From NCBI GenBank assembly GCA_963830495.1, contig CAWHMS010000001.1:821335-885334 (forward strand): DNA of 64,000 nt. Direction: 5' to 3'. How positions within the stretch are numbered: the first letter of the stretch is position 1; each line of letters begins with the position of its first letter. Source of the DNA: CAWHMS01 sp963830495 (GTDB taxonomy: Bacteria; Actinomycetota; Actinomycetes; Propionibacteriales; Nocardioidaceae). Positions 53,797 through 61,856 of this stretch are shown in pieces. A program made the position numbers and the translations under genes. The notes beneath the pieces were generated by a model that was given only the letters and a program-made list of their open reading frames with translations, made no database searches and was not told the origin of the DNA.

Positions 53797-55998
53797 TCAG
53801 CCGCGTAGTGGCGTCAGCAGGTCACCGGCCTGGTCACCCGGCGCCGGAGGGTGCAACCGATCCGTGCGGGCAAGCATCAGCAGCAGATCCACCAGCGGGG
53901 CTGGGGGTGCGAAGAGATACCCCTGGCCGGCGTCGCACCCCAGGCCGTTCAGCCGAGCGGCGACCGATGGCTCCTCGATGCCCTCGGCGACGGTGCGCAG
54001 CTGCAGCGTCTTGGCCATGGCGATGATCGCGTCGGTGATGCGCGGCTCGTCGGTGGTCTGCTGCATCCGCCGGACGAAGGAGCGATCGACCTTCACCGTG
54101 TCGACGGGGAACCGCTGCAGGTAGGTGAGCGAGGCGAACTCGGTGCCGAAATCGTCGACTGCGAGATGCACGCCGGAGCGGCGTACGAACCGCAGCGTGT
54201 CCACTACGTCGGCGTCGTCGACGAACGCACTCTCGGCGAGCTCCAGCGTCACGGCCGATGGCGGCAGGCCGGTCTCGGAGAGGATGTCGGCGAGATTCGC
54301 GCCGAAGTCCGCCCCGACCAACTCCCGAACGGACACGTTGAGGCTCAGCGTCAGGTCACGGTGCTGTGGCAGCTCGGCCCGGATGCGAGCGACGTCGCGG
54401 ACGGCCCGCTCGAGCACGAAGCGGCCGATCTCACGGATGCGGCCCGTCGCCTCGGCGACCGGGACGAACTCACCGGGTGAGACCGCGCCGAGCACGGGGT
54501 GCTGCCACCGTGCGAGGGCTTCGACCCCGAGGATCCGGCTGTCGGACAGCGACACCACCGGCTGGTAGTGCACCGAGATCTGCTTGTGCTCGACTGCCGT
54601 CTCCAGTGCGGCGATGAGCTCGTACCGCCTTGCCACGTCGGTGCGCATGTCCGGCTCGAAGACCGCGATGCCGCTCTGACCCGCCCGCTTGGCGGTGTAC
54701 ATGGCGACATCCGCATCGGCCATCAGCTCCGCCACGGCCACGTCGGAGCCCGGGGTGCGGAACCGGAGGCCCATGCTGGCCCGGACCGGCACCTCGTTGC
54801 CGTCGACGCGGGCCGGCTCGCGTAGCGCGTCCTGCAGGCGCTGCGCGATCAGCTCGACATCCTCCGGCGTGTCGACGTCGGCCACCAGGACGGCGAACTC
54901 GTCGCCCGACAGCCGTGCCAGTACGTCGGTGCCGGGCAGCCGGGCCGCGAGCCGCTTCGCGACGATGCGCAGCAGCTTGTCACCCGCCGCGTGTCCGAGC
55001 GTGTCGTTGACCGACTTGAAGTCGTCGAGGTCCAGCAGCAGCACGGCGCAGCCGCGCCGCGACTCGTCGGCGACCTCGGCTGCCAGCCGCCGGTGGAAAA
55101 GCGCCCGGTTGGCCAGCCCGGTGAGGCTGTCGTGGTGCGCCTGGTGCACGAGTCGGTCCTGGAGCGCCTTGCGCTCGGTGATGTCGCGCATGAACGAGCT
55201 GTAGCGGCGGCCCTTGGCGGGGTCGCCGGGGGTGCGCCAGATGGTGAGCTCGACCGGGAACTCGGTGCCGTCACGTCGCAGCGCCGACAGCTCCAAGACC
55301 CTGCCCAGCATGGCTTCGGCGCCGCCGTGGCGGAGCCGATCAAGCCCGGCCAGGTGCTTCTCGCGGTAGCGCGGCGGGATGATCGTCTCGGTCAGTGTGC
55401 GGCCCAGGATCTCCGTGCGCGTCCAGCCGAACATCCGGGCGGCTTCCTGGTTCCAGTCGCTGATCTGCCCGTCGGAGTCGATGGCGACGTAGGCGTCCAT
55501 GGCGGTGTCGATGATGCGGCGGCTCTCTTCGCCACTGCGTTGCAGCTCCAGCTCGGTCTCGCGCTGAGCGGTGATGTCGGTCATGACGCCGCTCCACACC
55601 CAGGGGTTGCCGTCGTCGTCGGAGAGCAGCGTGGCGTCGTCGCGGATCCAGAGCATGTTGCCCCAGCGGTCCGACATGCGGTAATGCATCAGGTGCCGCC
55701 CGCCGACGACCGTCTGCTCCGGCAGGTGAGCGGTGTCGTCCATCCACCTGTCGTCGGGATGGAGCGCGTCAACCCACAGCTGCGGCCGGGACAGCCACTC
55801 CTCGGGGGTGTAGCCGAGCATCGTCTCCACCTGCGGACTGACGTAGAACCAGCGCCCGTGCAGCCCGATCTCGGCGACGTACAGGATGCCAGGCACCTTC
55901 GCGAGCAGCATCTCCATGAGCTGGTCACCGCTGGGCCGGAGCCCACGCAGCGCAGCCGACGACGTGCTGTCGTCGGCTGGCACCTGATCACCGGTCAT
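53797..55998 (-). CDS. PAS-PAS-GGDEF-EAL cyclic di-GMP turnover protein
   Basis: 733 aa, no TM helices. PAS 1 spans about residues 30-150 (GRWFYVSPQVETMLGYTPEE), PAS 2 about 155-275 (YVAIDSDGQISDWNQEAARM), GGDEF about 285-445 with ARLSGDEFAVLV (first Gly replaced by Ser) and EAL about 460-710. EAL residues look complete: GVEALARW, SLNVSVREL, LELAESAF, VDDFGTEFASL, TVKVDRSFV, VAEGIEEPS, GQGYLF. It probably makes and/or degrades c-di-GMP in response to a signal sensed by PAS domains. Monocistronic. Confidence 0.93.
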   Translation of the reverse strand: MTGDQVPADDSTSSAALRGLRPSGDQLMEMLLAKVPGILYVAEIGLHGRWFYVSPQVETMLGYTPEEWLSRPQLWVDALHPDDRWMDDTAHLPEQTVVGGRHLMHYRMSDRWGNMLWIRDDATLLSDDDGNPWVWSGVMTDITAQRETELELQRSGEESRRIIDTAMDAYVAIDSDGQISDWNQEAARMFGWTRTEILGRTLTETIIPPRYREKHLAGLDRLRHGGAEAMLGRVLELSALRRDGTEFPVELTIWRTPGDPAKGRRYSSFMRDITERKALQDRLVHQAHHDSLTGLANRALFHRRLAAEVADESRRGCAVLLLDLDDFKSVNDTLGHAAGDKLLRIVAKRLAARLPGTDVLARLSGDEFAVLVADVDTPEDVELIAQRLQDALREPARVDGNEVPVRASMGLRFRTPGSDVAVAELMADADVAMYTAKRAGQSGIAVFEPDMRTDVARRYELIAALETAVEHKQISVHYQPVVSLSDSRILGVEALARWQHPVLGAVSPGEFVPVAEATGRIREIGRFVLERAVRDVARIRAELPQHRDLTLSLNVSVRELVGADFGANLADILSETGLPPSAVTLELAESAFVDDADVVDTLRFVRRSGVHLAVDDFGTEFASLTYLQRFPVDTVKVDRSFVRRMQQTTDEPRITDAIIAMAKTLQLRTVAEGIEEPSVAARLNGLGCDAGQGYLFAPPAPLVDLLLMLARTDRLHPPAPGDQAGDLLTPLRG

Positions 55999-56104
55999 GG
56001 CGCTCAGGGTAAGCAGGCTGGAGACTCACCGTCACAGGATTACGGACAGAGCGGCCGATCGGCTGACGGCGAGCGAATGCCATCTCCGCCGGGGGTCTGG
56101 GTGG

Positions 56105-56176
56105 TGGGCGATACTGGGTTCGAACCAGTGACCTCTTCGGTGTGAACGAAGCGCGCTACCACTGCGCCAATCGCCC
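56105..56176 (-). tRNA. tRNA-Val (anticodon CAC)
   Basis: On the minus strand GGGCGAT opens the acceptor stem and ATCGCCC closes it, discriminator A. Anticodon stem CTTCG / CGAAG encloses TTCACAC, anticodon CAC. The T arm is CTGGTTCGAACCCAG. CCA appears to be encoded at 56102-56104. Confidence 0.95.
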
Positions 56177-56443
56177 GATGGTGCGAAGAAGGCTAGCGCA
56201 CCGCTGCATCAGTCCCGAACCGGGCCGTAGTGGTCGCTGCCGGGCAGCCCGCCGCACCGCATCGTCCGTGAGGTTGGTCACGTCCTCGACCATTCGGTTG
56301 ATTTGCTCCTGGCCTTTGCGAACAAAGTCCGAGTTCATCCCATATCTGGCACGTGACCTGCGGCAATAACTTGGCGAACATGCGTCATTACACGTCGTCG
56401 GCTCCGTTCTACACACGAGACCGATCGAGGAAAGGCCCCCCAA

Positions 56444-56860
56444 ATGACCACCGCCCCCGCCAGCATCACCCGCGCTATCACGCTTGAACTGATCGACGCC
56501 AGCGGCACCGCCACGACCGTCGAGGCGGACCTCCGGTACGACGTCCGCGACCCCTTCGCGGTGACGGCGTGCTTCGACACCGGCTCGACGAAGGTCCAGT
56601 GGGTGTTCGGCCGCGACCTTCTCGACCAGGGACGCTACGAGCCGACCGGCGACGGCGACGTACACGTGTGGCCGTGTCTCAGCGCCCGAGGCGAGGCAGT
56701 GACCATCATCGAGCTGTCATCCCCCGACGGCGAGGCGTTGCTCCAGGCCCGCGCGATCGACGTCAACGACTTCCTCCGCCGCACCGAGGACCTGGTGGCC
56801 CTCGGCTCCGAGGCCGAGCTGATCGACTTCGACGCCGCGGTGTCCCAGCTCCTCGGCTGA
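56444..56860 (+). CDS. SsgA-like (SsgB-type) cell division/sporulation regulator
   Basis: 138 aa. GAGGAAAGG stands 8 bases before the ATG. It follows the SsgA/B fold: AITLELIDASGTATTVEADLRYD (start of the beta barrel), RYDVRDPFAVTACFDTG, VQWVFGRDLLDQG, and GDGDVHVWPCLSARGEAVTIIELSSPDGEALL (in two parts). SALPs recruit FtsZ (via SsgA/SsgB) in Streptomyces; in non-sporulating relatives the single copy has unknown role. Monocistronic. The 265 bases upstream hold only its promoter region. Confidence 0.88.
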   Translation: MTTAPASITRAITLELIDASGTATTVEADLRYDVRDPFAVTACFDTGSTKVQWVFGRDLLDQGRYEPTGDGDVHVWPCLSARGEAVTIIELSSPDGEALLQARAIDVNDFLRRTEDLVALGSEAELIDFDAAVSQLLG

Positions 56861-56890
56861 GCACCCCCTGGATCTGCACCCCGAGGCTAC

Positions 56891-56944
56891 GAAGCCCAGC
56901 GTGGTCAGACAGACCCCCTTTCCGGTCTGACTACGCTGGGCTTC
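56891..56944. promoter_or_regulatory. 20-base inverted repeat ending 3 bases before the CGNR gene
   Basis: GAAGCCCAGCGTGGTCAGAC (56891-56910) and its inverse GTCTGACTACGCTGGGCTTC (56925-56944) match at 19 of 20, with a 14-base loop. The second arm ends 3 bases before the ATG of the CGNR gene and 31 bases lie between the ssg stop and the first arm. It may be an ssg terminator, an RNA element masking the CGNR start, or an operator for the CGNR protein. No U-tract follows. Confidence 0.75.
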
Positions 56945-56947
56945 GTC

Positions 56948-57511
56948 ATGTTCAGCCACGACATCTCCCGGTCGCTGCTCGCCGTCGTCGACCTCGTCAA
57001 CACCTCGCCCGCCGCCGCCGGTGCCGAGAAGCTGCCCGACGCCGAGTCGGTCCAGGCATTCGTACGTCGGCACCGGATCTCCGAGGTCACCGAGCGCGAC
57101 TACCGACAGCTCGAGCAGATCCACGTAGTGCGCGAGCGGTTTCGGGAGCTCTTCGGTGTTGCTGACCCCGCGGTGCTCGCCTCGCGCGTCAACGCGTTGG
57201 TGTCGCAAGCTCCCGTCCTGCCGCGGCTGAGCGACCACGACGACTACTCGTGGCACCTGCACTTCTTCGCCCCCGGCGCCTCCCTCGCCGAGCACCTGGC
57301 CGTCGACGGAGGGATGGCGATCGCGCAGGTCGTCGCCGCCGGTGAGAGCGATCGCCTGCGGGTCTGCCAGGCCCCGGACTGCGACGACGTGCTCGTCGAC
57401 CTCTCGCGCAACCGCTCGAAGCGGTACTGCGACGCCCGCGGCTGCGGTAACCGGATGAACGTGGCGGCATATCGCGAGCGCAAGCGCTCGGCTGCCCAGA
57501 GCCGGGTCTGA
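56948..57511 (+). CDS. CGNR zinc-finger regulator with ABATE domain
   Basis: 187 aa. An N-terminal ABATE (stress-induced) domain (SLLAVVDLVNTS, QAFVRRHRISEVTERDY) and a C-terminal CGNR zinc finger: C-x4-C (CQAPDCDDV) and C-x4-C (YCDARGCGNRMNVAAYR). These proteins are putative transcription regulators. A strong inverted repeat lies at the start codon. The SRPBCC gene follows 6 bases after the stop, so the two likely form an operon. Confidence 0.88.
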   Translation: MFSHDISRSLLAVVDLVNTSPAAAGAEKLPDAESVQAFVRRHRISEVTERDYRQLEQIHVVRERFRELFGVADPAVLASRVNALVSQAPVLPRLSDHDDYSWHLHFFAPGASLAEHLAVDGGMAIAQVVAAGESDRLRVCQAPDCDDVLVDLSRNRSKRYCDARGCGNRMNVAAYRERKRSAAQSRV

Positions 57512-57517
57512 CCTGCA

Positions 57518-57970
57518 GTGGCGGGTGCGACTCCGATCGAGCTCAGACGGCATACCCCGCTCTCCGCGGCGGAGGCCTGGCGTCGGGTCACCACCTGGGA
57601 GCGGCACGGGGACGTGATCCCGCTGACCCGGGTGACCCGGGGGCCGGGGCCTCGTGAGGGTGTCGGGGCAAGCTTCGTGGCGCGCACCGCTGTCGGGCCG
57701 GTCGGCTTCGACGACGTCATGGAGGTGGTGGCGTGGCGACCGCCCCCGCCTGACGGCGGCGAGGGCTTCTGCCGGATCGAGAAGCGCGGCCGGACGATTC
57801 GGGGCTGGGCGGAGCTCGTCGTGACCCCCCAACCGACCGGCTCGGTGCTGCTCTGGCGCGAGGTGGCCGAGGTGACGCGCCTCGGCAGGATCGGCAATGC
57901 GCCCGGGCGGATCGCGGGCCGGCTGCTCTTCGGCCGCCTCATCGACACCCTGCTCGCCTCTCCCGCCTGA
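57518..57970 (+). CDS. SRPBCC (START-like) family protein
   Basis: 150 aa from a GTG. RHTPLSAAEAWRRVTTWERHGDVIPLTRV and WAELVVTPQPTGSVLLWREVAEV fit the polyketide-cyclase/START fold that binds hydrophobic ligands. The end APGRIAGRLLFGRLIDTLLASPA is the C-terminal helix. Probable ligand unknown; cotranscribed with the CGNR gene and convergent with pabC. Confidence 0.8.
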   Translation: MAGATPIELRRHTPLSAAEAWRRVTTWERHGDVIPLTRVTRGPGPREGVGASFVARTAVGPVGFDDVMEVVAWRPPPPDGGEGFCRIEKRGRTIRGWAELVVTPQPTGSVLLWREVAEVTRLGRIGNAPGRIAGRLLFGRLIDTLLASPA

Positions 57971-58019
57971 CCGGTCAGACCCACCCCGCCACCCCGCCGC
58001 CGCCCGTGCCCTCGGGAGG

Positions 58020-58841
58020 TCAGGGGTCGATGTCGAGCGCTTCGCGGCGCCGCCACTCCCGGGCGATGGCCGAGGTGACCGGCATGGACTCGGGGTAGGT
58101 GCGGTCGTCGTACCGGGTCAGTCCCTGGATGTCGCGCGTGGTCGACGTCAAGAACACCTCGTCGGCCCGGGAGACCTCGGCCATGGAGATGTCACGCTCG
58201 TGTACGTCGCACCACTCGATGACCAGCTCCCGCGTGATGCCGGCGAGACAGCCGGACGAGAGCGGCGGCGTGACGACGACGCCGTCGATGACACAGAAGA
58301 CGTTGCTGCCGGTGCCTTCGCAGAGGTTGCCCGCGAGGTTGGCGAAGACGGCCTCGGTGGCGTTGCGCTCCGCGGCGTAGGCCAACGCCACCACGTTCTC
58401 GCCGTACGACGTGGTCTTGAGGCCGGCGAGCGCGCCGCGCTCGTTGCGAGGCCACGGCACCGTCACGGCAGTGGTGTGTGGCTTGGCAGGTTTGGCCTTC
58501 GTGGTCACGACGGCTGTCGTGAGGCGATGGTCGGACGGCCGGTTGGAGCCCAGCGGTGCCGGGCCGCCGGTGACCGTCACCCTGATTCGGCCATGGTTGA
58601 TTCGCCTCCCGGCCAGCGTCGCTTCGATGCCGGCACGGACCTCGTCGAGGTCGGGATCGGGCAGCCCCAGCCCCTTGGCAGAGCGGGCCAGCCGGCGCAG
58701 GTGACGGGTCAGCGCGAAGGGCTGGTGGTCGACGATCTTGATCGCCTCGAAGACCCCGTCGCCGACGGTGAAGCCGTGGTCCAGCAGAGAGATCGTGGGG
58801 CTGTCGGGGTCGACCAAAGACCCGTTGCACCAGGCACGCAT
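58020..58841 (-). CDS. pabC: Aminotransferase class IV, probable aminodeoxychorismate lyase
   Basis: 273 aa. Fold type IV PLP enzyme: GVFEAIKIVDHQPFALTRHLRRL at the start, catalytic Lys in GLKTTSYGENVVAL, NLCEGTGSNVFCV and PLSSGCLAGITRELVIEW. The closest families are 4-amino-4-deoxychorismate lyase (folate) and branched-chain aminotransferases; length and end motif favour PabC, moderately. Convergent with the SRPBCC gene. Confidence 0.8.
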   Translation of the reverse strand: MRAWCNGSLVDPDSPTISLLDHGFTVGDGVFEAIKIVDHQPFALTRHLRRLARSAKGLGLPDPDLDEVRAGIEATLAGRRINHGRIRVTVTGGPAPLGSNRPSDHRLTTAVVTTKAKPAKPHTTAVTVPWPRNERGALAGLKTTSYGENVVALAYAAERNATEAVFANLAGNLCEGTGSNVFCVIDGVVVTPPLSSGCLAGITRELVIEWCDVHERDISMAEVSRADEVFLTSTTRDIQGLTRYDDRTYPESMPVTSAIAREWRRREALDIDP

Positions 58842-58935
58842 GGGGCCACCCTAGGGGACACACCGGGAGTTTGTGTCTGACGGTCGATCGGCTAGTGTTC
58901 TCTCTCGCACGCTCGTGGCGACACGCGCGCAGCAG

Positions 58936-59008
58936 GCGGACGTAGCTCAGTTGGTAGAGCGCAACCTTGCCAAGGTTGAGGTCGCGAGTTCGAGCCTCGT
59001 CGTCCGCT
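58936..59008 (+). tRNA. tRNA-Gly (anticodon GCC)
   Basis: GCGGACG acceptor pairs with CGTCCGC, discriminator T. D arm GTAGCTCAGTTGGTAGAGC, anticodon stem CAACC / GGTTG around TTGCCAA (GCC), T arm GCGAGTTCGAGCCTCGT. No encoded CCA. Confidence 0.97.
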
Positions 59009-59043
59009 CGGAGAAGGGTCGCAGGCCCGGCCCATCCAGCAGC

Positions 59044-59114
59044 GGTGGAGTGGCCGAGAGGCGAGGCAACGGACTGCAAATCCGTCTACGAGGGTTCAAA
59101 TCCCTTCTCCACCT
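59044..59114 (+). tRNA. tRNA-Cys (anticodon GCA)
   Basis: GGTGGAG pairs with CTCCACC, discriminator T. The anticodon arm is ACGGA-CTGCAAA-TCCGT (GCA), T loop GGTTCAAATCC. It lies 35 bases after tRNA-Gly and before tRNA-Val, a common actinobacterial Gly-Cys-Val cluster. Confidence 0.97.
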
Positions 59115-59159
59115 CGAAGACCGTGCATGATGTACGTCGCACGACCCGCACGACCCCTC

Positions 59160-59231
59160 GGGCGATTGGCGCAGCGGTAGCGCGCTTCCTTGACACGGAA
59201 GAGGTCACTGGTTCAAACCCAGTATCGCCCA
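59160..59231 (+). tRNA. tRNA-Val (anticodon GAC)
   Basis: GGGCGAT pairs with ATCGCCC, discriminator A. Anticodon stem CTTCC / GGAAG encloses TTGACAC (GAC). Its body is nearly identical to the tRNA-Val(CAC) at 56105-56176. It is the last tRNA of the cluster; the DNA beyond it is sparse and looks accessory. Confidence 0.97.
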
Positions 59232-59251
59232 CTCGCATAGGCGCAGGTCAA

Positions 59252-59280
59252 AGGCCGGTTTCAGAACATGGAACCGGCCT
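59252..59280 (+). terminator. Hairpin downstream of the tRNA cluster
   Basis: AGGCCGGTT (59252-59260) and AACCGGCCT (59272-59280) form a 9-pair stem with an 11-base loop, 20 bases after tRNA-Val. A factor-independent-like terminator without a clear U-run. Confidence 0.75.
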
Positions 59281-59778
59281 CGTGCCATCTACGTGCCAGA
59301 TGATGCGGAGGCCAAACCTCGAAGGGAGTCCTAGTCCTCTCCCGCCGCGTGCTGCGCTACCGCGACCACTAAGACCGCCGACGAGGGCCCGAGATGGGTA
59401 CGTTCCGCGCGGCCGGGGGTGAACGTGGCTGGAGCGTGAACTCGCAATGGCCCGGTAGTGTCATGTCGGCGGTGGCGAGGCGGGACTACGTTCCGTGTAA
59501 GGGGTCGATGGTCCGCAGCCCAGGTGCTGCGTCGTGCAGGCAGTCGGCCGAGCGCGAAAGGGCCGCTCCAATGCGTCCATCACCCGTCCATCCCGGTTGT
59601 TGACTGGGTTTGTGCTGGTTGCGACCGCCGGGGCGATGCTTATGACCCCGGCCATTCCGGCCGCCGGCAAGGCCGACCCGGAAATGCGCCGCAGGTAGGT
59701 CGGATCCGCGGAACGCCTGAGCGGGACCGGTCAGCACCAGGGGGACTGTGCGGTCACAAGAACTAGTAGGGAGACAAC
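59281..59778. other. Gene-poor stretch after the tRNA cluster
   Basis: About 500 bases with no gene I can support. A short plus-strand frame near 59615-59695 reads LLTGFVLVATAGAMLMTPAI then PAAGKADPE, like the signal peptide of a small secreted protein, but it lacks a convincing start and stops at once, so it may be a decayed gene. The AGGGAGA ribosome site at 59768 belongs to the next gene. Confidence 0.5.
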
Positions 59779-60192
59779 ATGAGAAGAACCATTACCGCGC
59801 TGCTAACGGGTCTGGCTCTGGCATCCGTCGGACTCACCGGCACCGCCCAAGCCGCCCCACCGTCGGCGGTGATGCTTCCGACAAAGGGCACCCTCAATCC
59901 GGACGGGTCGGTTGACATCACCATGAAGGTCCGCTGCCAACCTGACAAACAGGCGTTCGAGTGGGCCATCGACCTGCGCCAGGGCACCACCTTCGGCATC
60001 GACTTCGCCGGACCTGTACTCGGACTGATCACCTGCAACAACCAGTGGCAGACCGTCGAGACCCATGTGGTTGGCGGGAACGGACCATTCGTGGCCGGCC
60101 CCGTCACCGTGTCTGCTCTGATCCAACTGGGCGACGTCGGCGGCGGCGCCGACGCCGAGTTGGAAGACCGTGAAGTGATTCGGCTGCGATGA
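59779..60192 (+). CDS. Small secreted protein of unknown function
   Basis: 137 aa from an ATG with GTAGGGAGA 5 bases upstream. An N-terminal Sec signal peptide (RRTITALLTGLALASVGLTG) with predicted cleavage after AQA. The mature part is beta-rich, with two Cys in MKVRCQPDKQ and LGLITCNNQWQ that may form a disulfide. Composition is less GC-biased than the core genes. I do not recognise a family. Confidence 0.75.
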   Translation: MRRTITALLTGLALASVGLTGTAQAAPPSAVMLPTKGTLNPDGSVDITMKVRCQPDKQAFEWAIDLRQGTTFGIDFAGPVLGLITCNNQWQTVETHVVGGNGPFVAGPVTVSALIQLGDVGGGADAELEDREVIRLR

Positions 60193-60370
60193 ACCGACCC
60201 CGAGAGGTATCTGCGGTGAGTGCTGTGCGGACGCAAGGGCCCGTCGGGTCGGGACGATGATGGTTGGCGTGGTGAGGACAGGCACACGACCTCACATGCC
60301 GCTGTCGGCGCGGTGCGATCCTGCCGATGACAGTGCGTTCGGCCAAGTCGTGGGGGCGCGGCGTCAGGGC

Positions 60371-60928
60371 TCAGTCAGAGGCCGGCCACGGAGGGTCCTC
60401 GCCGGTGCGGCCGTCGACGACCTCGCGCAAGATGTCCGCGTGCCCGGTGTGCCGGCCATACTCTTCGACCAGGTCCATCAGAACGCGCCGGACGTTCGGG
60501 TGGCTCCCGTCGGGCAAGGTCTGGGCCGCCGGGGCATCCAGACCGCCGCGAGCCGCGACCGCCGCGACCGTGGCCCGCGAACGCGCTACCGAGGTGTCCC
60601 AGAGCTTGTAGAGCTCCTCGGGCCTGTCGTTCGCGGCCGAGTCGAACTCCCAGTCGTCGCCCTCGGTCTCCCAGACCGACAGATCCCATGGCGCTGGCAT
60701 CGGCGCGCCGAGGACCTTCACCTGGAAGCAGTAGTCCTCCTGTACGGCAAGATGCTTGATCAGTCCGCCAAGCGTGAGCGACGAGCCGGCCGTGCGGGCG
60801 GCCAGACCGGCAGCATCCAGATCGGCGCACTTCCAGCGGAACGTCGTACGCAGCCGGTCCAGCGCGCCGAACACGGCGCCCGTCTCGTCGCCGGCGAACG
60901 GCGGTTCCCACGGGGGAAATTCGGTCAT
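60371..60928 (-). CDS. DinB-like / DUF664 (mini-circle) family protein
   Basis: 185 aa. A four-helix bundle with LRTTFRWKCADLDAAGLAAR, SLTLGGLIKHLAVQEDYCF and RRVLMDLVEEYGRHTGHADILRE matches DUF664 'mini-circle protein' (DinB superfamily). Three potential metal-ligand His lie in KHLAVQE and EYGRHTGHAD. Such enzymes use bacillithiol or mycothiol-type thiols or metals; this one's role is unknown. Isolated on the minus strand in the accessory region. Confidence 0.85.
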   Translation of the reverse strand: MTEFPPWEPPFAGDETGAVFGALDRLRTTFRWKCADLDAAGLAARTAGSSLTLGGLIKHLAVQEDYCFQVKVLGAPMPAPWDLSVWETEGDDWEFDSAANDRPEELYKLWDTSVARSRATVAAVAARGGLDAPAAQTLPDGSHPNVRRVLMDLVEEYGRHTGHADILREVVDGRTGEDPPWPASD

Positions 60929-61125
60929 TCCGCGACGCTACTCGGTGTCGTCGGCAGCTGTCCTACCGTGGAGCGGTTGCCGTATGCGCTATCTGGCCGT
61001 TTCCCAGCCACCTCCGGCAACTCTGTGGCTGGCGCAGCTGGATGCGTTCCTCAACAAGCAGTAGTTACTGCCGACCGGATTGAACTCGATGACTTCGGTG
61101 TGTTGAATTTTGCGGCGTCCGGATC

Positions 61126-61241
61126 TGCCGCTGTCGGACCGTAGCGTCCGACCATGCCGCTGTCGGACCGTAGCGTCCGACCATGCCGCTGTCGGACCGT
61201 AGCGTCCGACCATGCCGCTGTCGGACCGTAGCGTCCGACCA
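61126..61241. repeat. Four exact 29-bp tandem repeats with an internal palindrome
   Basis: The unit TGCCGCTGTCGGACCGTAGC followed by GTCCGACCA occurs at 61126, 61155, 61184 and 61213, all identical, with a partial fifth at 61242. Each contains GTCGGAC-CGTAGC-GTCCGAC, a 7-pair hairpin. There are no spacers, so it is not a CRISPR. The wider gap 60929-61425 has no other feature; a 41-codon plus frame from 61326 (MSEITFLPQP) overlaps the next gene's end and is unsupported. Confidence 0.9.
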
Positions 61242-61425
61242 TGCCGCTATGAGGGCGGTCCTGCCGGTCTGCGGGCGCATGGAATGCGGTTGACGTTGGG
61301 GGTGTTCGGGTGTGGCACTCGAGGGATGAGCGAAATCACTTTCCTACCCCAACCAGTCGAGCCGGCTGACCAGCGGCATGAGCGGTCACGCTATGCCGTA
61401 CTGACAGCGGCATCACAAGGCTCGT

Positions 61426-61604
61426 TCAGCCCTCGTTCACTGGCCGCTTGAGCAGAGCGATCGGGTGGACAAAACGGAAGCCTCCGGCTCCCCAGGTCGA
61501 CACCATCCCGATCGCTTCCATCCTTCAGCACCGAGCCGATTCAGTTCCCCGATGTCCTTCTCGACCTTCGTAAGATCAGCGGTCTTGTACTCCCAGCGCT
61601 CCAT
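61426..61604 (-). pseudogene. DUF4177-like small protein, frameshifted
   Basis: From an ATG at 61604 (GGGAG about 8 bases before it) the frame reads MERWEYKTADLTKVEKDIGE then LNRLGAEGWK and then departs. If one G is restored in GGATGGAAG at about 61518 it continues EAIGMVSTWGAGGFRFVHPI-ALLKRPVNEG and stops at 61426. That corrected 59-residue protein matches DUF4177 well. An upstream start at 61730 is possible but unsupported. Confidence 0.8.
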
Positions 61605-61856
61605 GTCGACGACTCCCTTCACCTTCGGGTCCAGAGTCACGCGATGGGTATCCACCGCCAAGGGGCTTTTGTCATCTGACTGGTCGTCGTAAGTCCCTGC
61701 AACTAACTGCCGTTGATCGCTCATCGACACGAGCCGGACAGCGGCATGAGCGGATGTCCATGCTTCGGAGTCAGTTTCAGACGTAGCGCTTCTTCACCAG
61801 CCGGTGCCGGCACTTCAATCCTCGGCCGCGAACCCGCACAGGGCGCGATTCCCAGG

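Noticed and set aside
59458..59766. 102-codon plus frame after the tRNA cluster
   Set aside because: Cys/Arg-rich with no start support; a different frame here looks more like a decayed signal peptide.
61126..61250. CRISPR array
   Set aside because: Units are contiguous and identical with no spacers, and no cas genes are present.
61326..61451. 41-codon plus frame MSEITFLPQP as a small gene
   Set aside because: No good ribosome site, overlaps the DUF4177 3' end, no coding support.
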